The notes: generated from the sequence alone by a model not told the origin. Positions 9,051 to 18,293 are shown, counted from the stretch's first letter. The stretch: DNA of 64,000 nt from Franzmannia qiaohouensis (GCF_031451695.1 NZ_JARWAM010000007.1:62001-126000); one strand, 5' to 3'. Program-made: numbers and translations.

Positions 9051-10769
9051 ATGATGGGACTACTGCGCAATCTCAAGATAAGTCTACTGGTCAACGCGGT
9101 ATTGGCTGCCTTCGTGGTGATGTTTGTTGCGCTACTGGTACTTAATACGCTGGAATCGCGCAGCGCCAACCAGACCATCGAACTGCAGGCGCACGTCAGC
9201 GATAGTCAGCTCAACGAGTTCAACCGCGCCGAGTCGCTGCTCAATCAGGCCAGGGTCAATCTCGAGGCGGGGCTCGGGCATATGATGGTGGGGCGCATGG
9301 GCGAGGCCCGTGAGGCCGGCGAGACGGCCGAAGCGTTCCTGGAGCGTGCTCAGGTGCGGATGCAGAGCTTTATTGATGCCCCCAAGAGCCATGAGGGGGA
9401 GGCCTTGGCCGAGCCGGTCATCGAGCATTTCGCGACGCTGATGACGATGGCCAGTGAGCAGGCCGTGACCCTTGATCAGATGGATACCAGCGGCTTCGCC
9501 CGGGTGCGTGCCGAGATGCAGGAGCCCGGCACACAGCTGGCCGAAGCATCGGCTGCCTTCGTCAGACATGCGGACAGCCAAGTGGCGGAGCAGCGCGCCG
9601 CCTATGACCGCCAGGCGCAGCTTTTTACCTGGCTCGAGTTTGGCATGCTGGCGCTGGTGGCGCTGCTGGTGATCGCACTGTTCGTGGTGCTGCGTGCGCT
9701 GCTGGTCAAGCCGCTGGGGCGTGCGGTGAAGAGTCTCGAGCGTATCTCCGAGGCGGACCTGTCAGAGCGGATCGACGTCATGGGGCGCAACGAGATCGGC
9801 CAGCTGTTCAACGCCATGCGCAGCATGCAGCAGAGCCTGATGAAGATCGTCGGCGACGTGCGCCAGAGCAGCAACTCGATCCATGTCGGGACCCGCGAGA
9901 TCGCCAGCGGCAACGCCGATCTATCATCGCGCACCGAGCAGCAGGCGGCCTCTCTCGAAGAGACCGCCACCAGCATGGAACAGCTGACCGCGACGGTGAA
10001 GCAGAACGCCGACAACGCGCGTCAAGCCAGCGGCCTGGCCTTCGATGCCTCGAGCACCGCCAGTCGCGGCGGCGAGGTGGTCGACCAGGTGATCACCACC
10101 ATGCACGGCATCTCCGGCAGCTCGAAGAAGATCGCCGATATCACCGGGGTGATCGACTCGATCGCCTTCCAGACCAATATCCTGGCGCTCAACGCCTCGG
10201 TGGAGGCGGCGCGTGCCGGCGAGCAGGGCCGCGGCTTTGCGGTGGTGGCCGGCGAGGTGCGTAACCTGGCGGGTCGCAGCGCGGATGCCGCCAAGGAGAT
10301 CAAGGCGTTGATCGAGGGCTCGGTGTCCCAGGTCCAGGCGGGCTCGACGCTGGTCGAGCAGGCCGGAGAGACCATGCAGGAGGTGGTGGCGGCAGTAAGG
10401 CGCGTCACCGATATCATGGATGAGATATCGGCGGCCTCCCAGGAGCAGAGCGACGGCATCGAGCAGGTCAGTCAGGCCGTCAGCCAGATGGACGAGGTCA
10501 CCCAGCAGAACGCCGCCCTGGTCCAGCAGGCCGCCGCCGCGGCGATGTCGCTGGAGGACCAGGCCAGCCGGCTCGAGCAGGCGGTGGCGGTGTTCCGCCT
10601 GCAGGCCGGCGACCAGGCCGCTGCGCTGCCGGCAGCACAAGAGCGCGACGCCCAGCACGATGCGCCAGCCCAATTGACGCGCCCGGCTCAGCCACGGCCC
10701 CAGACGCCGGAGCCCGCCTCTCGCAAACGCCGTGAGGCGGTGACCGAAGACGATTGGGAAGAATTTTGA
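9051..10769 (+). CDS. Methyl-accepting chemotaxis protein, Tar/Tsr-like, with DWEEF tail
   Basis: Receptor of 572 residues: membrane segment at about 10-32, helical periplasmic domain to about 190, second membrane segment at about 193-218, HAMP and the conserved signalling domain with the tip FQTNILALNASVEAARAGEQ. The C-terminus is DDWEEF, a WExF-type CheR-docking end. ATG at 9051 is followed by a second ATG; AAGGAAA lies about nine bases upstream. Around 10149-10213 its DNA is virtually identical to the Aer-like gene at 6229-6293, suggesting recent gene conversion between paralogues. The 87-base gap after cheB contains no recognisable sigma-28 promoter, so it may be read through from cheB. 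Confidence 0.94.
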   Translation: MMGLLRNLKISLLVNAVLAAFVVMFVALLVLNTLESRSANQTIELQAHVSDSQLNEFNRAESLLNQARVNLEAGLGHMMVGRMGEAREAGETAEAFLERAQVRMQSFIDAPKSHEGEALAEPVIEHFATLMTMASEQAVTLDQMDTSGFARVRAEMQEPGTQLAEASAAFVRHADSQVAEQRAAYDRQAQLFTWLEFGMLALVALLVIALFVVLRALLVKPLGRAVKSLERISEADLSERIDVMGRNEIGQLFNAMRSMQQSLMKIVGDVRQSSNSIHVGTREIASGNADLSSRTEQQAASLEETATSMEQLTATVKQNADNARQASGLAFDASSTASRGGEVVDQVITTMHGISGSSKKIADITGVIDSIAFQTNILALNASVEAARAGEQGRGFAVVAGEVRNLAGRSADAAKEIKALIEGSVSQVQAGSTLVEQAGETMQEVVAAVRRVTDIMDEISAASQEQSDGIEQVSQAVSQMDEVTQQNAALVQQAAAAAMSLEDQASRLEQAVAVFRLQAGDQAAALPAAQERDAQHDAPAQLTRPAQPRPQTPEPASRKRREAVTEDDWEEF

Positions 10770-10799
10770 ACGCGTCGCTTGCGACGTAATGCCCCTAGC

Positions 10800-10818
10800 G
10801 GGCCGGCCGCGCCGGCCC
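10800..10818 (+). other. GC-rich hairpin between a receptor gene and cheY
   Basis: Perfect 8-bp inverted repeat GGGCCGGC/GCCGGCCC with a three-base loop. No T-run follows, so it is at best a weak terminator, or a processing or pausing structure that tunes cheY against the upstream receptor gene. Confidence 0.45.
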
Positions 10819-10851
10819 TGATTGACCGCCATGACGTAACGAGGAACACCG

Positions 10852-11241
10852 ATGGCCGACAAGAACATGAGTATTCTGGTGGTGGACGACTTTCCGACCA
10901 TGCGCCGGATCGTGCGTAGCCTGCTCAAGGAGCTGGGGTTCACCAATGTGGAAGAGGCCGAGGATGGCCAGGAAGGGCTATCCAAGCTGCGCAGCGGCAA
11001 CTTCGAGTTCGTGGTCTCGGACTGGAACATGCCCAACCTCGATGGCCTGGAGATGCTCAAGCAGATTCGCGCCGACGACGCCCTCAAGGACCTGCCGGTG
11101 CTGATGGTGACAGCCGAGGCCAAGAAGGAGAACATCATCGCTGCCGCCCAGGCCGGTGCCAATGGCTATGTGGTCAAGCCGTTCACCGCCGCTACCCTCG
11201 AAGAGAAGCTCAACAAGATCTTCGAGAAGCTGGGCATGTGA
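10852..11241 (+). CDS. cheY: Chemotaxis response regulator CheY
   Basis: Single-domain receiver of 129 residues that, when phosphorylated by CheA, binds the flagellar switch. Visible signature residues: the acidic pocket VVDDF, the phospho-acceptor Asp in VVSDWNMPNLDG (about residue 59), the switch Thr in LMVTAEA and the conserved Lys in VVKPF. It closely follows the E. coli CheY pattern (SDWNMP, TAEA, KPFT). The start at 10852 has CGAGGAA nine bases upstream. cheZ follows 55 bases on, the standard pairing of signal and phosphatase in gammaproteobacteria. Confidence 0.97.
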   Translation: MADKNMSILVVDDFPTMRRIVRSLLKELGFTNVEEAEDGQEGLSKLRSGNFEFVVSDWNMPNLDGLEMLKQIRADDALKDLPVLMVTAEAKKENIIAAAQAGANGYVVKPFTAATLEEKLNKIFEKLGM

Positions 11242-11296
11242 GCAGGGTGGTTTCATTCATCGATGGCCAACAGCCGGCCTCAAGGAGATGACGATT

Positions 11297-11986
11297 ATGA
11301 GCGATGCACAGCGTGCGTCTGCCCAGGGGGCGGCCGGCGATGAAGATCTGGTTCAGCGGATCGGCCACCTGACGCGAATGTTGCGCGAGAGCATGCGTGA
11401 GCTGGGACTGGACAAGGAGATCGAGCGCGCCGCCGAGGCGATTCCCGATGCCCGCGACCGCCTCAGCTACGTGGCGTCGATGACCGAGCAGGCCGCCGAC
11501 CGCGCCCTCAATGCCATCGATCGCGCCCAACCGATCCAGGACTCGCTGGGTGAACAGGCCGAGGCGCTCGACAAGCAGTGGCAGGCGTGGTTCGAGAACC
11601 CCATGGAGCTCGACGAAGCCAAGGCGCTGGTTCAGGAGACCCGCGGCTATCTGGGCAAGGTGCCGGCCCAGACCCAGGCCACCAGCGCCGAGCTGATGGA
11701 AATCATGATGGCACAGGATTTCCAGGATCTCACCGGCCAGGTCATCAAGAAGATGATGGAGGTGATCCGCGAGATCGAGCATCAGCTGGTCCAGGTGCTG
11801 CTCGACAGCGTGCCCGAAGGCGAGGAGCGCGAGAAGATGCAGCGCCGCGCCGAGGGCCAGTGGGAGGCGGATGCCAAGAAGCGCGAGGAGTCGTTGCTAA
11901 ACGGCCCCCAGATCAAGCCCGAGGGTGCCGACGTGGTGAGCTCACAGGATCAGGTCGACGACCTGCTCGATGAGCTGGGCTTCTAA
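11297..11986 (+). CDS. cheZ: CheY-P phosphatase CheZ
   Basis: Phosphatase that speeds CheY-P dephosphorylation. 229 residues. A long helical hairpin (about 15-170) contains the catalytic segment MAQDFQDLTGQVI, whose Asp and Gln match the E. coli catalytic residues. The C-terminal helix QDQVDDLLDELGF is the CheY-P-docking peptide. ATG at 11297 was preferred to ATG at 11288 because AAGGAG abuts the latter with no spacer. The flhB start lies 150 bases on; that gap shows no clear promoter or terminator. Confidence 0.95.
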   Translation: MSDAQRASAQGAAGDEDLVQRIGHLTRMLRESMRELGLDKEIERAAEAIPDARDRLSYVASMTEQAADRALNAIDRAQPIQDSLGEQAEALDKQWQAWFENPMELDEAKALVQETRGYLGKVPAQTQATSAELMEIMMAQDFQDLTGQVIKKMMEVIREIEHQLVQVLLDSVPEGEEREKMQRRAEGQWEADAKKREESLLNGPQIKPEGADVVSSQDQVDDLLDELGF

Positions 11987-12136
11987 GCCTGGCGGATAGC
12001 CCCTGCAGTCTGTGTCCTGGCGCGGTAGTCGTGAATAACGCCACGATTGCCGCGCTGTTTGGCGTATCACCCTTGCCCACCTTTATCGACAATGGCCAGC
12101 GTCCACCCCTCAGCTTCGTGAAGACGCCTAAGCGCC

Positions 12137-13318
12137 ATGGCCGACCAGAGCAGCGATCAGGAAAAGACCGAAGAAGCCACGCCACGCCGCCTGCAGAAGT
12201 CGCGCGAGGATGGCGAGGTCGCGCGTTCCCGTGAGTTGACTACCTTCATGCTGCTGCTGGGCGGCGTCATCGGCCTGTATACCATGGGCGCGATGCTCTA
12301 CGACCAGCTGGGCCTGGCCATGGAGCAGGCGTTCCTGTTCGAGCGCCGGCACGCCTTCGAGGTGATGCCGATGCTGACGCATATCTTCAATATCGGCCAG
12401 CACACCCTGTTGACCATGCTGCCGCTGTTCCTGCTGCTGATGGTCGTTGCGCTGGTTGCTCCGGCGCTGCTCGGTGGCTGGCTGATTTCCGCCAAGTCGC
12501 TGCAGCCCAAGCTCTCCAAGCTCAACCCGCTCAAGGGCCTCAAGCGCATGTTCGGCGTTCAGGCGGTGATCGAGCTGCTCAAGGCGATCGCCAAGTCGGT
12601 GCTGGTAGGGGGCGTGGCCTTGACCTTCCTGTATACCAACCGTGGCCGCTATCTGAGCCTGATGGATCAGCCCATCCAGCAGGCCCTGGCCAGTGCGATG
12701 CAGCTGGCGGCGCTGGCTTGTGGGCTGATCGTGCTGGCACTGCTGGTGGTGATCCTGATCGACGTGCCCTATCAGCTATGGAGCCATGCCAAGAAGCTGC
12801 GCATGAGCAAGGACGAGGTCAAGCGCGAGCACAAGGAGTCCGAGGGTGACCCGCATCTCAAGGCGCGGATCCGCTCGCAGCAGCAGTCGATGGCGCGTAA
12901 CCGCATGATGAGCAAGGTCCCCAATGCGGATGTGATCGTTACCAACCCGACCCACTATGCGGTGGCGTTGAGCTATGACGATGGCCTGATGTCGGCGCCG
13001 CGGGTGGTCGCCAAGGGCGCCGACGCGGTGGCCGCGAGAATTCGCGAGCTGGGCGAGGAGCACGGCGTGCCGCTGCTCGAAGCGCCGCCGCTGGCGCGCG
13101 CGCTCTACCATCACGTTGACCTCGACCGTGAGATACCGTTCGAACTGTATACCGCGGTGGCCGAGGTCCTGGCCTGGGCGTTCCGCCTCAAGCGGGCCCA
13201 TGCCGGAGCCGAAGAGATGCCCGATACGCCTAGTGACCTGCCGGTACCGGCTGAACTCGACGTCAAGTCGCCAGGCGCGGCGTCAGGAGAGAATGATGCA
13301 ACCGAGGAGCCTCGATGA
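12137..13318 (+). CDS. flhB: Flagellar type III export switch protein FlhB
   Basis: Inner-membrane export-gate subunit that switches substrate specificity from rod/hook to filament type. 393 residues. Four membrane segments lie in the first 210 residues, then a cytoplasmic domain with the autocleavage motif VTNPTHYAVAL (NPTH, near residue 273). The N-terminal QEKTEEATPRRLQKSREDG is typical. A nonconserved tail of about 45 residues follows the domain. Its stop overlaps the flhA start by four bases. fliOPQR, often adjacent, are not in this window. Confidence 0.97.
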   Translation: MADQSSDQEKTEEATPRRLQKSREDGEVARSRELTTFMLLLGGVIGLYTMGAMLYDQLGLAMEQAFLFERRHAFEVMPMLTHIFNIGQHTLLTMLPLFLLLMVVALVAPALLGGWLISAKSLQPKLSKLNPLKGLKRMFGVQAVIELLKAIAKSVLVGGVALTFLYTNRGRYLSLMDQPIQQALASAMQLAALACGLIVLALLVVILIDVPYQLWSHAKKLRMSKDEVKREHKESEGDPHLKARIRSQQQSMARNRMMSKVPNADVIVTNPTHYAVALSYDDGLMSAPRVVAKGADAVAARIRELGEEHGVPLLEAPPLARALYHHVDLDREIPFELYTAVAEVLAWAFRLKRAHAGAEEMPDTPSDLPVPAELDVKSPGAASGENDATEEPR

Positions 13319-15399
13319 GAGCGCTGACTGACCTGATGAGCCGCCGCGACTGGATGGGCAGCGTGCATATGAAGCTGCTGGCCGGCCCGATCCTCATCCT
13401 CATGATCCTGTCGATGATGATCCTGCCGCTGCCGCCGTTTGCGCTGGACATGTTCTTTACCTTCAATATTGCCCTGGCGGTGATGGTGCTGCTGGTCAGC
13501 ATGTTCACCCAGAAGCCCCTCGACTTCGCCGCCTTCCCGGCAATTCTGCTGTTTACCACGCTGCTGCGGCTGTCGCTGAACGTGGCCTCGACCCGGGTGA
13601 TCCTGATGGAAGGCCACAGCGGGGGCGACTCCGCGGGCAAGGTGATCGAGGCGTTCGGCGAGTTTCTGGTTGGCGGCAATTTTGCGGTCGGCCTGGTGGT
13701 CTTCCTGATCCTTGTGATCATCAACTTCATGGTCATCACCAAGGGCGCCGGGCGCATTGCCGAGGTTGGCGCGCGCTTCATGCTCGACGCCATGCCCGGC
13801 AAGCAGATGGCCATCGATGCCGACCTCAACGCCGGCCTGATCGGTGAGGATGACGCACGCAAGCGGCGTGCCGAGGTGGCCCAGGAGGCCGATTTCTACG
13901 GCTCCATGGACGGCGCCAGCAAGTTCGTGCGCGGCGATGCCATGGCCGGCCTGGTGATCATGGTGGTCAACATCATCGGTGGCCTGCTGATCGGCATGCT
14001 GCAGCACGGCATGGGCTTCGGCGATGCCGCGCGCACCTACACCCTGATGACCATCGGCGATGGCCTGGTGGCGCAGATCCCGGCGCTGGTGATCTCCACC
14101 GCGGCAGGGGTGACGGTATCGCGGGTCACGACCGATGAAGATGTTGGCCAGCAGATGATCAGCCAGCTGTTCGTCAATCCCCAGGTGCTGATCCTGTCGG
14201 CCTGCGTGATGGGCATGCTGGGTATGGTCCCGGGCATGCCCAACTTCGTGTTCCTGTTCTTCACCGCGCTGCTCGGCGGGCTGGCCTGGTGGCTGATGCG
14301 CCGTCAGGAGAGCGCCATCGCCGAGCAGGAGATCAAGGCCGATGCGCCGCCGCCACCCGAGGCCCCGGAGGCCAGCTGGGACGATGTGCAGCTGGTCGAT
14401 ACGCTGGGCCTGGAGGTCGGCCATCGACTGATTCCGCTGGTCGATCATCGCCAGCAGGGCGAGCTGCTGGGGCGGATCAAGAGCGTGCGCAAGAAATTCG
14501 CCCAGGACGTCGGCTTCCTGCCGGCGGTGGTGCATATTCGCGACAACCTGGAGCTGGGACCCAACACCTATGTGATCTCGCTCAAGGGCGTAGAAGTCGG
14601 GCGCGGCGAGGCCTTCCCGGGCAAGTGGCTGGCCATCGACCCGGGCCAGGTCTCCGGCCATGTCGAGGGTACCGAGACCACCGACCCGGCCTTTGGCCTG
14701 CCGGCGGTATGGATCGATACCGCCCAGCGCGAGCACGCCCAGGTCTACGGCTACACCGTGGTCGACGCCGGCACCGTGGTGGCCACCCACCTCAACCACC
14801 TGCTGCATCGCCATGCCAGCGAGATGCTGGGCCGCAACGAGGTGCAGCAGCTGCTCGACAAGCTGGGCGACGACAGCAAGGCACTGGTCGAGGACGTGGT
14901 GCCCAAGGCGATCAGCCTCACCACGCTGCAGCGGCTGCTGCAGAATCTGCTCGACGAGGAGGTGTCGATCCGCGACATGCGCACCATTCTCGACACCCTG
15001 GCCGAGCATGCCGGCCAGCAGAGCGATGCCGCCAGCCTCACCGAGGTGGTGCGCGTGGCGCTGGGTCGCTCGATCACCCAGCAGTGGTTCCCCGGCACCG
15101 AGGAGCTCCACGTCATCGGCCTGGATGCCAACCTCGAGCAGGTGCTGATGCAGGCCATGAACAACGGCGGGGCGCTCGAGCCTGGTCTCGCCGATACCCT
15201 GATGAGCGAGGCCGAGCAGGCCCTGAACCGCCAGGAGATGGCTGGCGAGCCGCCGGTGTTGGTGGTCCAGCACAGCCTGCGCGCGGTGCTGTCGCGCTTC
15301 CTGCGACGCCGCCTGCGTCAGCTGGTGGTGCTGTCCCAGGCCGAAATTCCCGACGACCGTACCCTGCGCGTGACCAGTACGGTGGGGGCGCGCGGATGA
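13315..15399 (+). CDS. flhA: Flagellar export gate protein FlhA
   Basis: Largest export-gate subunit, forming the cytoplasmic nonamer ring that receives chaperone-substrate complexes. 694 residues, as usual. Eight membrane segments fill about residues 15-330, with the FHIPEP-family signature region around residues 140-165 (MVITKGAGRIAEV). The soluble domain runs from about 350 to the end. The start overlaps the flhB stop (ATGA). A 49-base gap leads to flhF. The long antisense open frame over this gene is a codon-bias shadow. Confidence 0.97.
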   Translation: MRALTDLMSRRDWMGSVHMKLLAGPILILMILSMMILPLPPFALDMFFTFNIALAVMVLLVSMFTQKPLDFAAFPAILLFTTLLRLSLNVASTRVILMEGHSGGDSAGKVIEAFGEFLVGGNFAVGLVVFLILVIINFMVITKGAGRIAEVGARFMLDAMPGKQMAIDADLNAGLIGEDDARKRRAEVAQEADFYGSMDGASKFVRGDAMAGLVIMVVNIIGGLLIGMLQHGMGFGDAARTYTLMTIGDGLVAQIPALVISTAAGVTVSRVTTDEDVGQQMISQLFVNPQVLILSACVMGMLGMVPGMPNFVFLFFTALLGGLAWWLMRRQESAIAEQEIKADAPPPPEAPEASWDDVQLVDTLGLEVGHRLIPLVDHRQQGELLGRIKSVRKKFAQDVGFLPAVVHIRDNLELGPNTYVISLKGVEVGRGEAFPGKWLAIDPGQVSGHVEGTETTDPAFGLPAVWIDTAQREHAQVYGYTVVDAGTVVATHLNHLLHRHASEMLGRNEVQQLLDKLGDDSKALVEDVVPKAISLTTLQRLLQNLLDEEVSIRDMRTILDTLAEHAGQQSDAASLTEVVRVALGRSITQQWFPGTEELHVIGLDANLEQVLMQAMNNGGALEPGLADTLMSEAEQALNRQEMAGEPPVLVVQHSLRAVLSRFLRRRLRQLVVLSQAEIPDDRTLRVTSTVGARG

Positions 15400-15448
15400 G
15401 CCAGCGCATTGAATCTGCCATTCAATCCCAGCCTGTGAGGGGCGTGCG

Positions 15449-17764
15449 ATGAGTGTTCAACGTTTCCTCGGCGTCAACAGTCGTGAGGCAATGCGCCAGG
15501 TGCGTGCTGCCCTGGGCGACGACGCCCTGATTCTTTCCAATCGCAACGTCGACGGCGGCGTGGAAGTCCTCGCCCTGGCCGACGATGCCCATGGGCGCAT
15601 GACTGCGCCCACCCAAGCAGCCTCGCCACCCGCTGGAGACGCGGCGCCGGGACTGCGTTCGCCCGCCGACGCCTCGCGTCAGGCGCGGGCCTATGCCAGC
15701 CAGGCCGCGGCACGTTCGGCACCCGAGCCTCAACATCGCCCGGAGCCGTCGAGCGCTGCCGCGCCACCCGCCGCCGCACAGCCCGATTTTGCTGCGCTCA
15801 GCGAGCGGCTGCTGGGTGAAATGCAGGAAATGCGCGACATGCTGGGGCGCCAGCAGCGCGACCAGCGCAGCGATCGTGACCCGCTGGCGCGGCTGCATCA
15901 GCGCCTGTGGTCGGCGGGGGTCGGCCCGCGCCTGGCAGCGGAGCTGCTTGCCGAGCTGCCCGCCGAGCTGGATGCTGCCGGCGACGCTGCCGCTGAAGAC
16001 GCCTGGCTGGGCCGTCAGCTCGCCGCAAGGCTTAGTACGCCCGGCGACGAGGCGGCGCTGCTGGACCAGGGCGGGGTGATTGCCCTGGTCGGGCCGACCG
16101 GGGTCGGCAAGACCACTACCACCGCCAAGCTGGCGGCGCGCTACGTGATGCGCCACGGCAGCGACGGGGTGGCGCTGGTGACCACCGACAGCTACCGCAT
16201 CGGTGCCCACGAGCAGCTGCGCATCTATGCGCGTCTGCTGGGTGTCGAGGTGCACGCCCAGGAGGCCGATGCGCCACTCGACGAAACGCTGGCGCGGCTC
16301 GCTGACAAGCGGCTGATCATCATCGATACCGTAGGCATGAGCCAGCGCGACCAGCGCCTGGTGAAACAGATCGAGCAGCTCTCTGCCAGCGGGCGCCAGG
16401 TGCGGCTGCTGCTGCTGCTGAATGCCGCCAGCCACGGCGATACCCTCGAAGATGTCATCGTCAGCTATCGACAGGCGGCGCGGGCGGCCGGCAACCGCCT
16501 CGACGACTGCATTCTGACCAAGCGCGACGAGTCTGCGCGCCTGGGTCCGCTGCTGGATAGCGTGATTCGCCACGCGCTGAGCCTGCACTATGTGTCCCAC
16601 GGCCAGCAGGTGCCGGAAGACCTGAGCCTGGCCGATGCCGGGGCGCTGGTCGCCGAGGCGTTGCGGGTCGATAACGATTCACCGTTCACGCCTGAGTTCA
16701 GCGCGCTGCGCGAGCCGGTGGCAAGTGGGCAGAAGCGACTTACGGCGCTCTCGCGAGGGCTGCTCGGCCAGGGGCGTGCCCTGCGCGCGGCACTAGATGC
16801 GCTACGCGCCCAGCAGCCCGGCTTCGCGCTGGTCGAGGGTGCCTGGCAGCTCGCCGGCCAGCCGTTGGGGCATCAGCGTGCCGCGCTTGACGGCCTGCAC
16901 GCCGCACAGCTGGCCGCGGCCCGCGAGGCCGGTGACAGCAGTGCCCTGACCCTGCTGTGGGGCACCCAGCGTGTCAACGGCTGCGACTGGCGCTTGCCGT
17001 GCGGGGCGGCCACCAACGCTGGCCAGCTGCTGGCCAGCGGCTGGCAGGCCCAGCGCCTGCCGGCGGGTGACGTTGAGCGGCTCGAGTGGAGCGCTCAGCA
17101 GCTCGGCCCTGAGGCCCACGTGCTGGCCACGCTACCGGCGCCGGATGCGCTGGCCTGGCTAAGCGCCTGGCAGCTGCCGTGGCTGGCTGCGGCCAAGCCC
17201 AATCAGCGCGTGCTGGTCGACGGACGACGGGTGGCAGTATCGGAACTGGCCGCGCTGGCGGCACCGGACAGCGAGCTGGCGTGTCGCCACCAGGGGCGTC
17301 TTGTGACGCTTCCGCTGCAGCGCATGACGGTCGAGTATGCGGCGCGGCGCGGCGGCGAGTCGTCGGTTCCCCTGTCGCTGTTCACCGCTACACCCGTTGA
17401 CCGCGACAGCGGCAAGCGCCTGGCGCGGCGCTATTGGCTGGCGCCCGAGGCGCCGGATGACCGTGCGCTGATCGCCCAGCAGCTGCTGCTGGCGGAGATG
17501 CCGGCGCTGACGCGTCGCGCCTGGCAGGGCTTGGCCGATGCCGGTCTGGGGGCCTGCGATGCCGAACTGCGGCTGCAGCTCGCCCATGGGCTGGCCAACG
17601 TGGCGCTCAGCCTGGCCGTCGCTGACGGCGACTGGGCCATGGACGTACGCGCCCAGCTGCTGGCGCTGCTCGGCAGCCAGCGCAGCCGCCAGGCAGCGAC
17701 ACTGCTCGATGCACTGATCCATCTGTTCACCGCGCGCGACGTGTTCCGTGAGGTGGCTGCCTGA
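15449..17764 (+). CDS. flhF: Flagellar SRP-type GTPase FlhF with long C-terminal extension
   Basis: SRP/SRP-receptor-family GTPase that guides flagellar placement in polar flagellates. 771 residues, well above the 380-500 usual for FlhF. The N-terminal basic region (MSVQRFLGVNSREAMRQVR) leads into an Ala/Pro-rich linker, then the NG domain (about 120-405) with P-loop GPTGVGKTTTTAKLA (from residue 215), DSYRIGAHEQL, DTVGMSQRD and TKRDES (usual TKLDE). After the closing helix (LADAGALVAEAL, about 395-405) come about 365 residues of unknown, Trp- and Leu-rich sequence. Composition and codon use match the neighbours. The next gene starts one base after the stop. Confidence 0.93.
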   Translation: MSVQRFLGVNSREAMRQVRAALGDDALILSNRNVDGGVEVLALADDAHGRMTAPTQAASPPAGDAAPGLRSPADASRQARAYASQAAARSAPEPQHRPEPSSAAAPPAAAQPDFAALSERLLGEMQEMRDMLGRQQRDQRSDRDPLARLHQRLWSAGVGPRLAAELLAELPAELDAAGDAAAEDAWLGRQLAARLSTPGDEAALLDQGGVIALVGPTGVGKTTTTAKLAARYVMRHGSDGVALVTTDSYRIGAHEQLRIYARLLGVEVHAQEADAPLDETLARLADKRLIIIDTVGMSQRDQRLVKQIEQLSASGRQVRLLLLLNAASHGDTLEDVIVSYRQAARAAGNRLDDCILTKRDESARLGPLLDSVIRHALSLHYVSHGQQVPEDLSLADAGALVAEALRVDNDSPFTPEFSALREPVASGQKRLTALSRGLLGQGRALRAALDALRAQQPGFALVEGAWQLAGQPLGHQRAALDGLHAAQLAAAREAGDSSALTLLWGTQRVNGCDWRLPCGAATNAGQLLASGWQAQRLPAGDVERLEWSAQQLGPEAHVLATLPAPDALAWLSAWQLPWLAAAKPNQRVLVDGRRVAVSELAALAAPDSELACRHQGRLVTLPLQRMTVEYAARRGGESSVPLSLFTATPVDRDSGKRLARRYWLAPEAPDDRALIAQQLLLAEMPALTRRAWQGLADAGLGACDAELRLQLAHGLANVALSLAVADGDWAMDVRAQLLALLGSQRSRQAATLLDALIHLFTARDVFREVAA

Positions 17765-17765
17765 G

Positions 17766-18293
17766 ATGTCGAGCATGACGTTCAAGGACCAGGCTGCGGG
17801 GCTGCGGCAGTGGGCCGGTGAGCTTAGCCAGACACCGGCGACGGATGTCGATACGCCATCGGACGTTGCACCGCGCCGCGATGCAGCGGTGTCCTCTTCA
17901 GGCGATCGGGCGCTGCTGGTGGTAGGGCTGCCCGACGGCGATACCGCCCGGGTCTATCGCCTGCTCGACGCCTGGCGTCACCAGGGACAGGCCTGGGTGG
18001 GTGACCCCCAGGGGTGGCGGGTGGTAGCGCTCGATGAGAACAGCCCGCACCTGGCCACGCTGGCCGCCCAGCAGACCCGCTGGGCGCTGTGGGTCGACAG
18101 CGATCCAGACGCCTTCCGGCGCAGCTACTCCCTGCTGCGAAGGCTCGCCGAACGTGGCGGGCCCCGTGGGCTGCTGCTGCTGCACCCGAGGCTGGGCGTG
18201 TCGCGCGGACTGCTCAACAACCTGCGCCAGGCCGCCGCCGACTTTCTGGGGATTCGCCTGCTGATGGTGCGCCAATCGGAGCAGCGGTCATGA
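17766..18293 (+). CDS. Small protein at the flhG/fleN position, possibly a reduced FlhG-like protein
   Basis: 175 residues from ATG at 17766, one base after the flhF stop; its own stop overlaps flhE (ATGA). This is where the MinD-like FlhG/FleN ATPase usually sits, but no P-loop (GKGGVGKT type) is present; the equivalent strand reads ALLVVGLPDGD. The C-terminal half (FRRSYSLLRRLAERG, then FLGIRLLMV) loosely recalls the MinD/FlhG segment in which a Tyr-containing helix precedes a hydrophobic strand. Seen: genuine coding context and coupling. Inferred only: descent from FlhG with loss of ATP binding. It could equally be an unrelated partner of the extended FlhF. Confidence 0.8.
   Translation: MSSMTFKDQAAGLRQWAGELSQTPATDVDTPSDVAPRRDAAVSSSGDRALLVVGLPDGDTARVYRLLDAWRHQGQAWVGDPQGWRVVALDENSPHLATLAAQQTRWALWVDSDPDAFRRSYSLLRRLAERGGPRGLLLLHPRLGVSRGLLNNLRQAAADFLGIRLLMVRQSEQRS

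Noticed and set aside
12053..12083. Sigma-54 promoter before flhB (TTGGCG...TTGC)
   Set aside because: GG-to-GC spacing is 12 rather than 10 bases and the -24 element is incomplete.
13111..15273. 720-residue open frame on the minus strand across flhA
   Set aside because: High-GC codon shadow. The protein is His/Gln/Arg-rich without domains, and flhA on the other strand is unmistakable.
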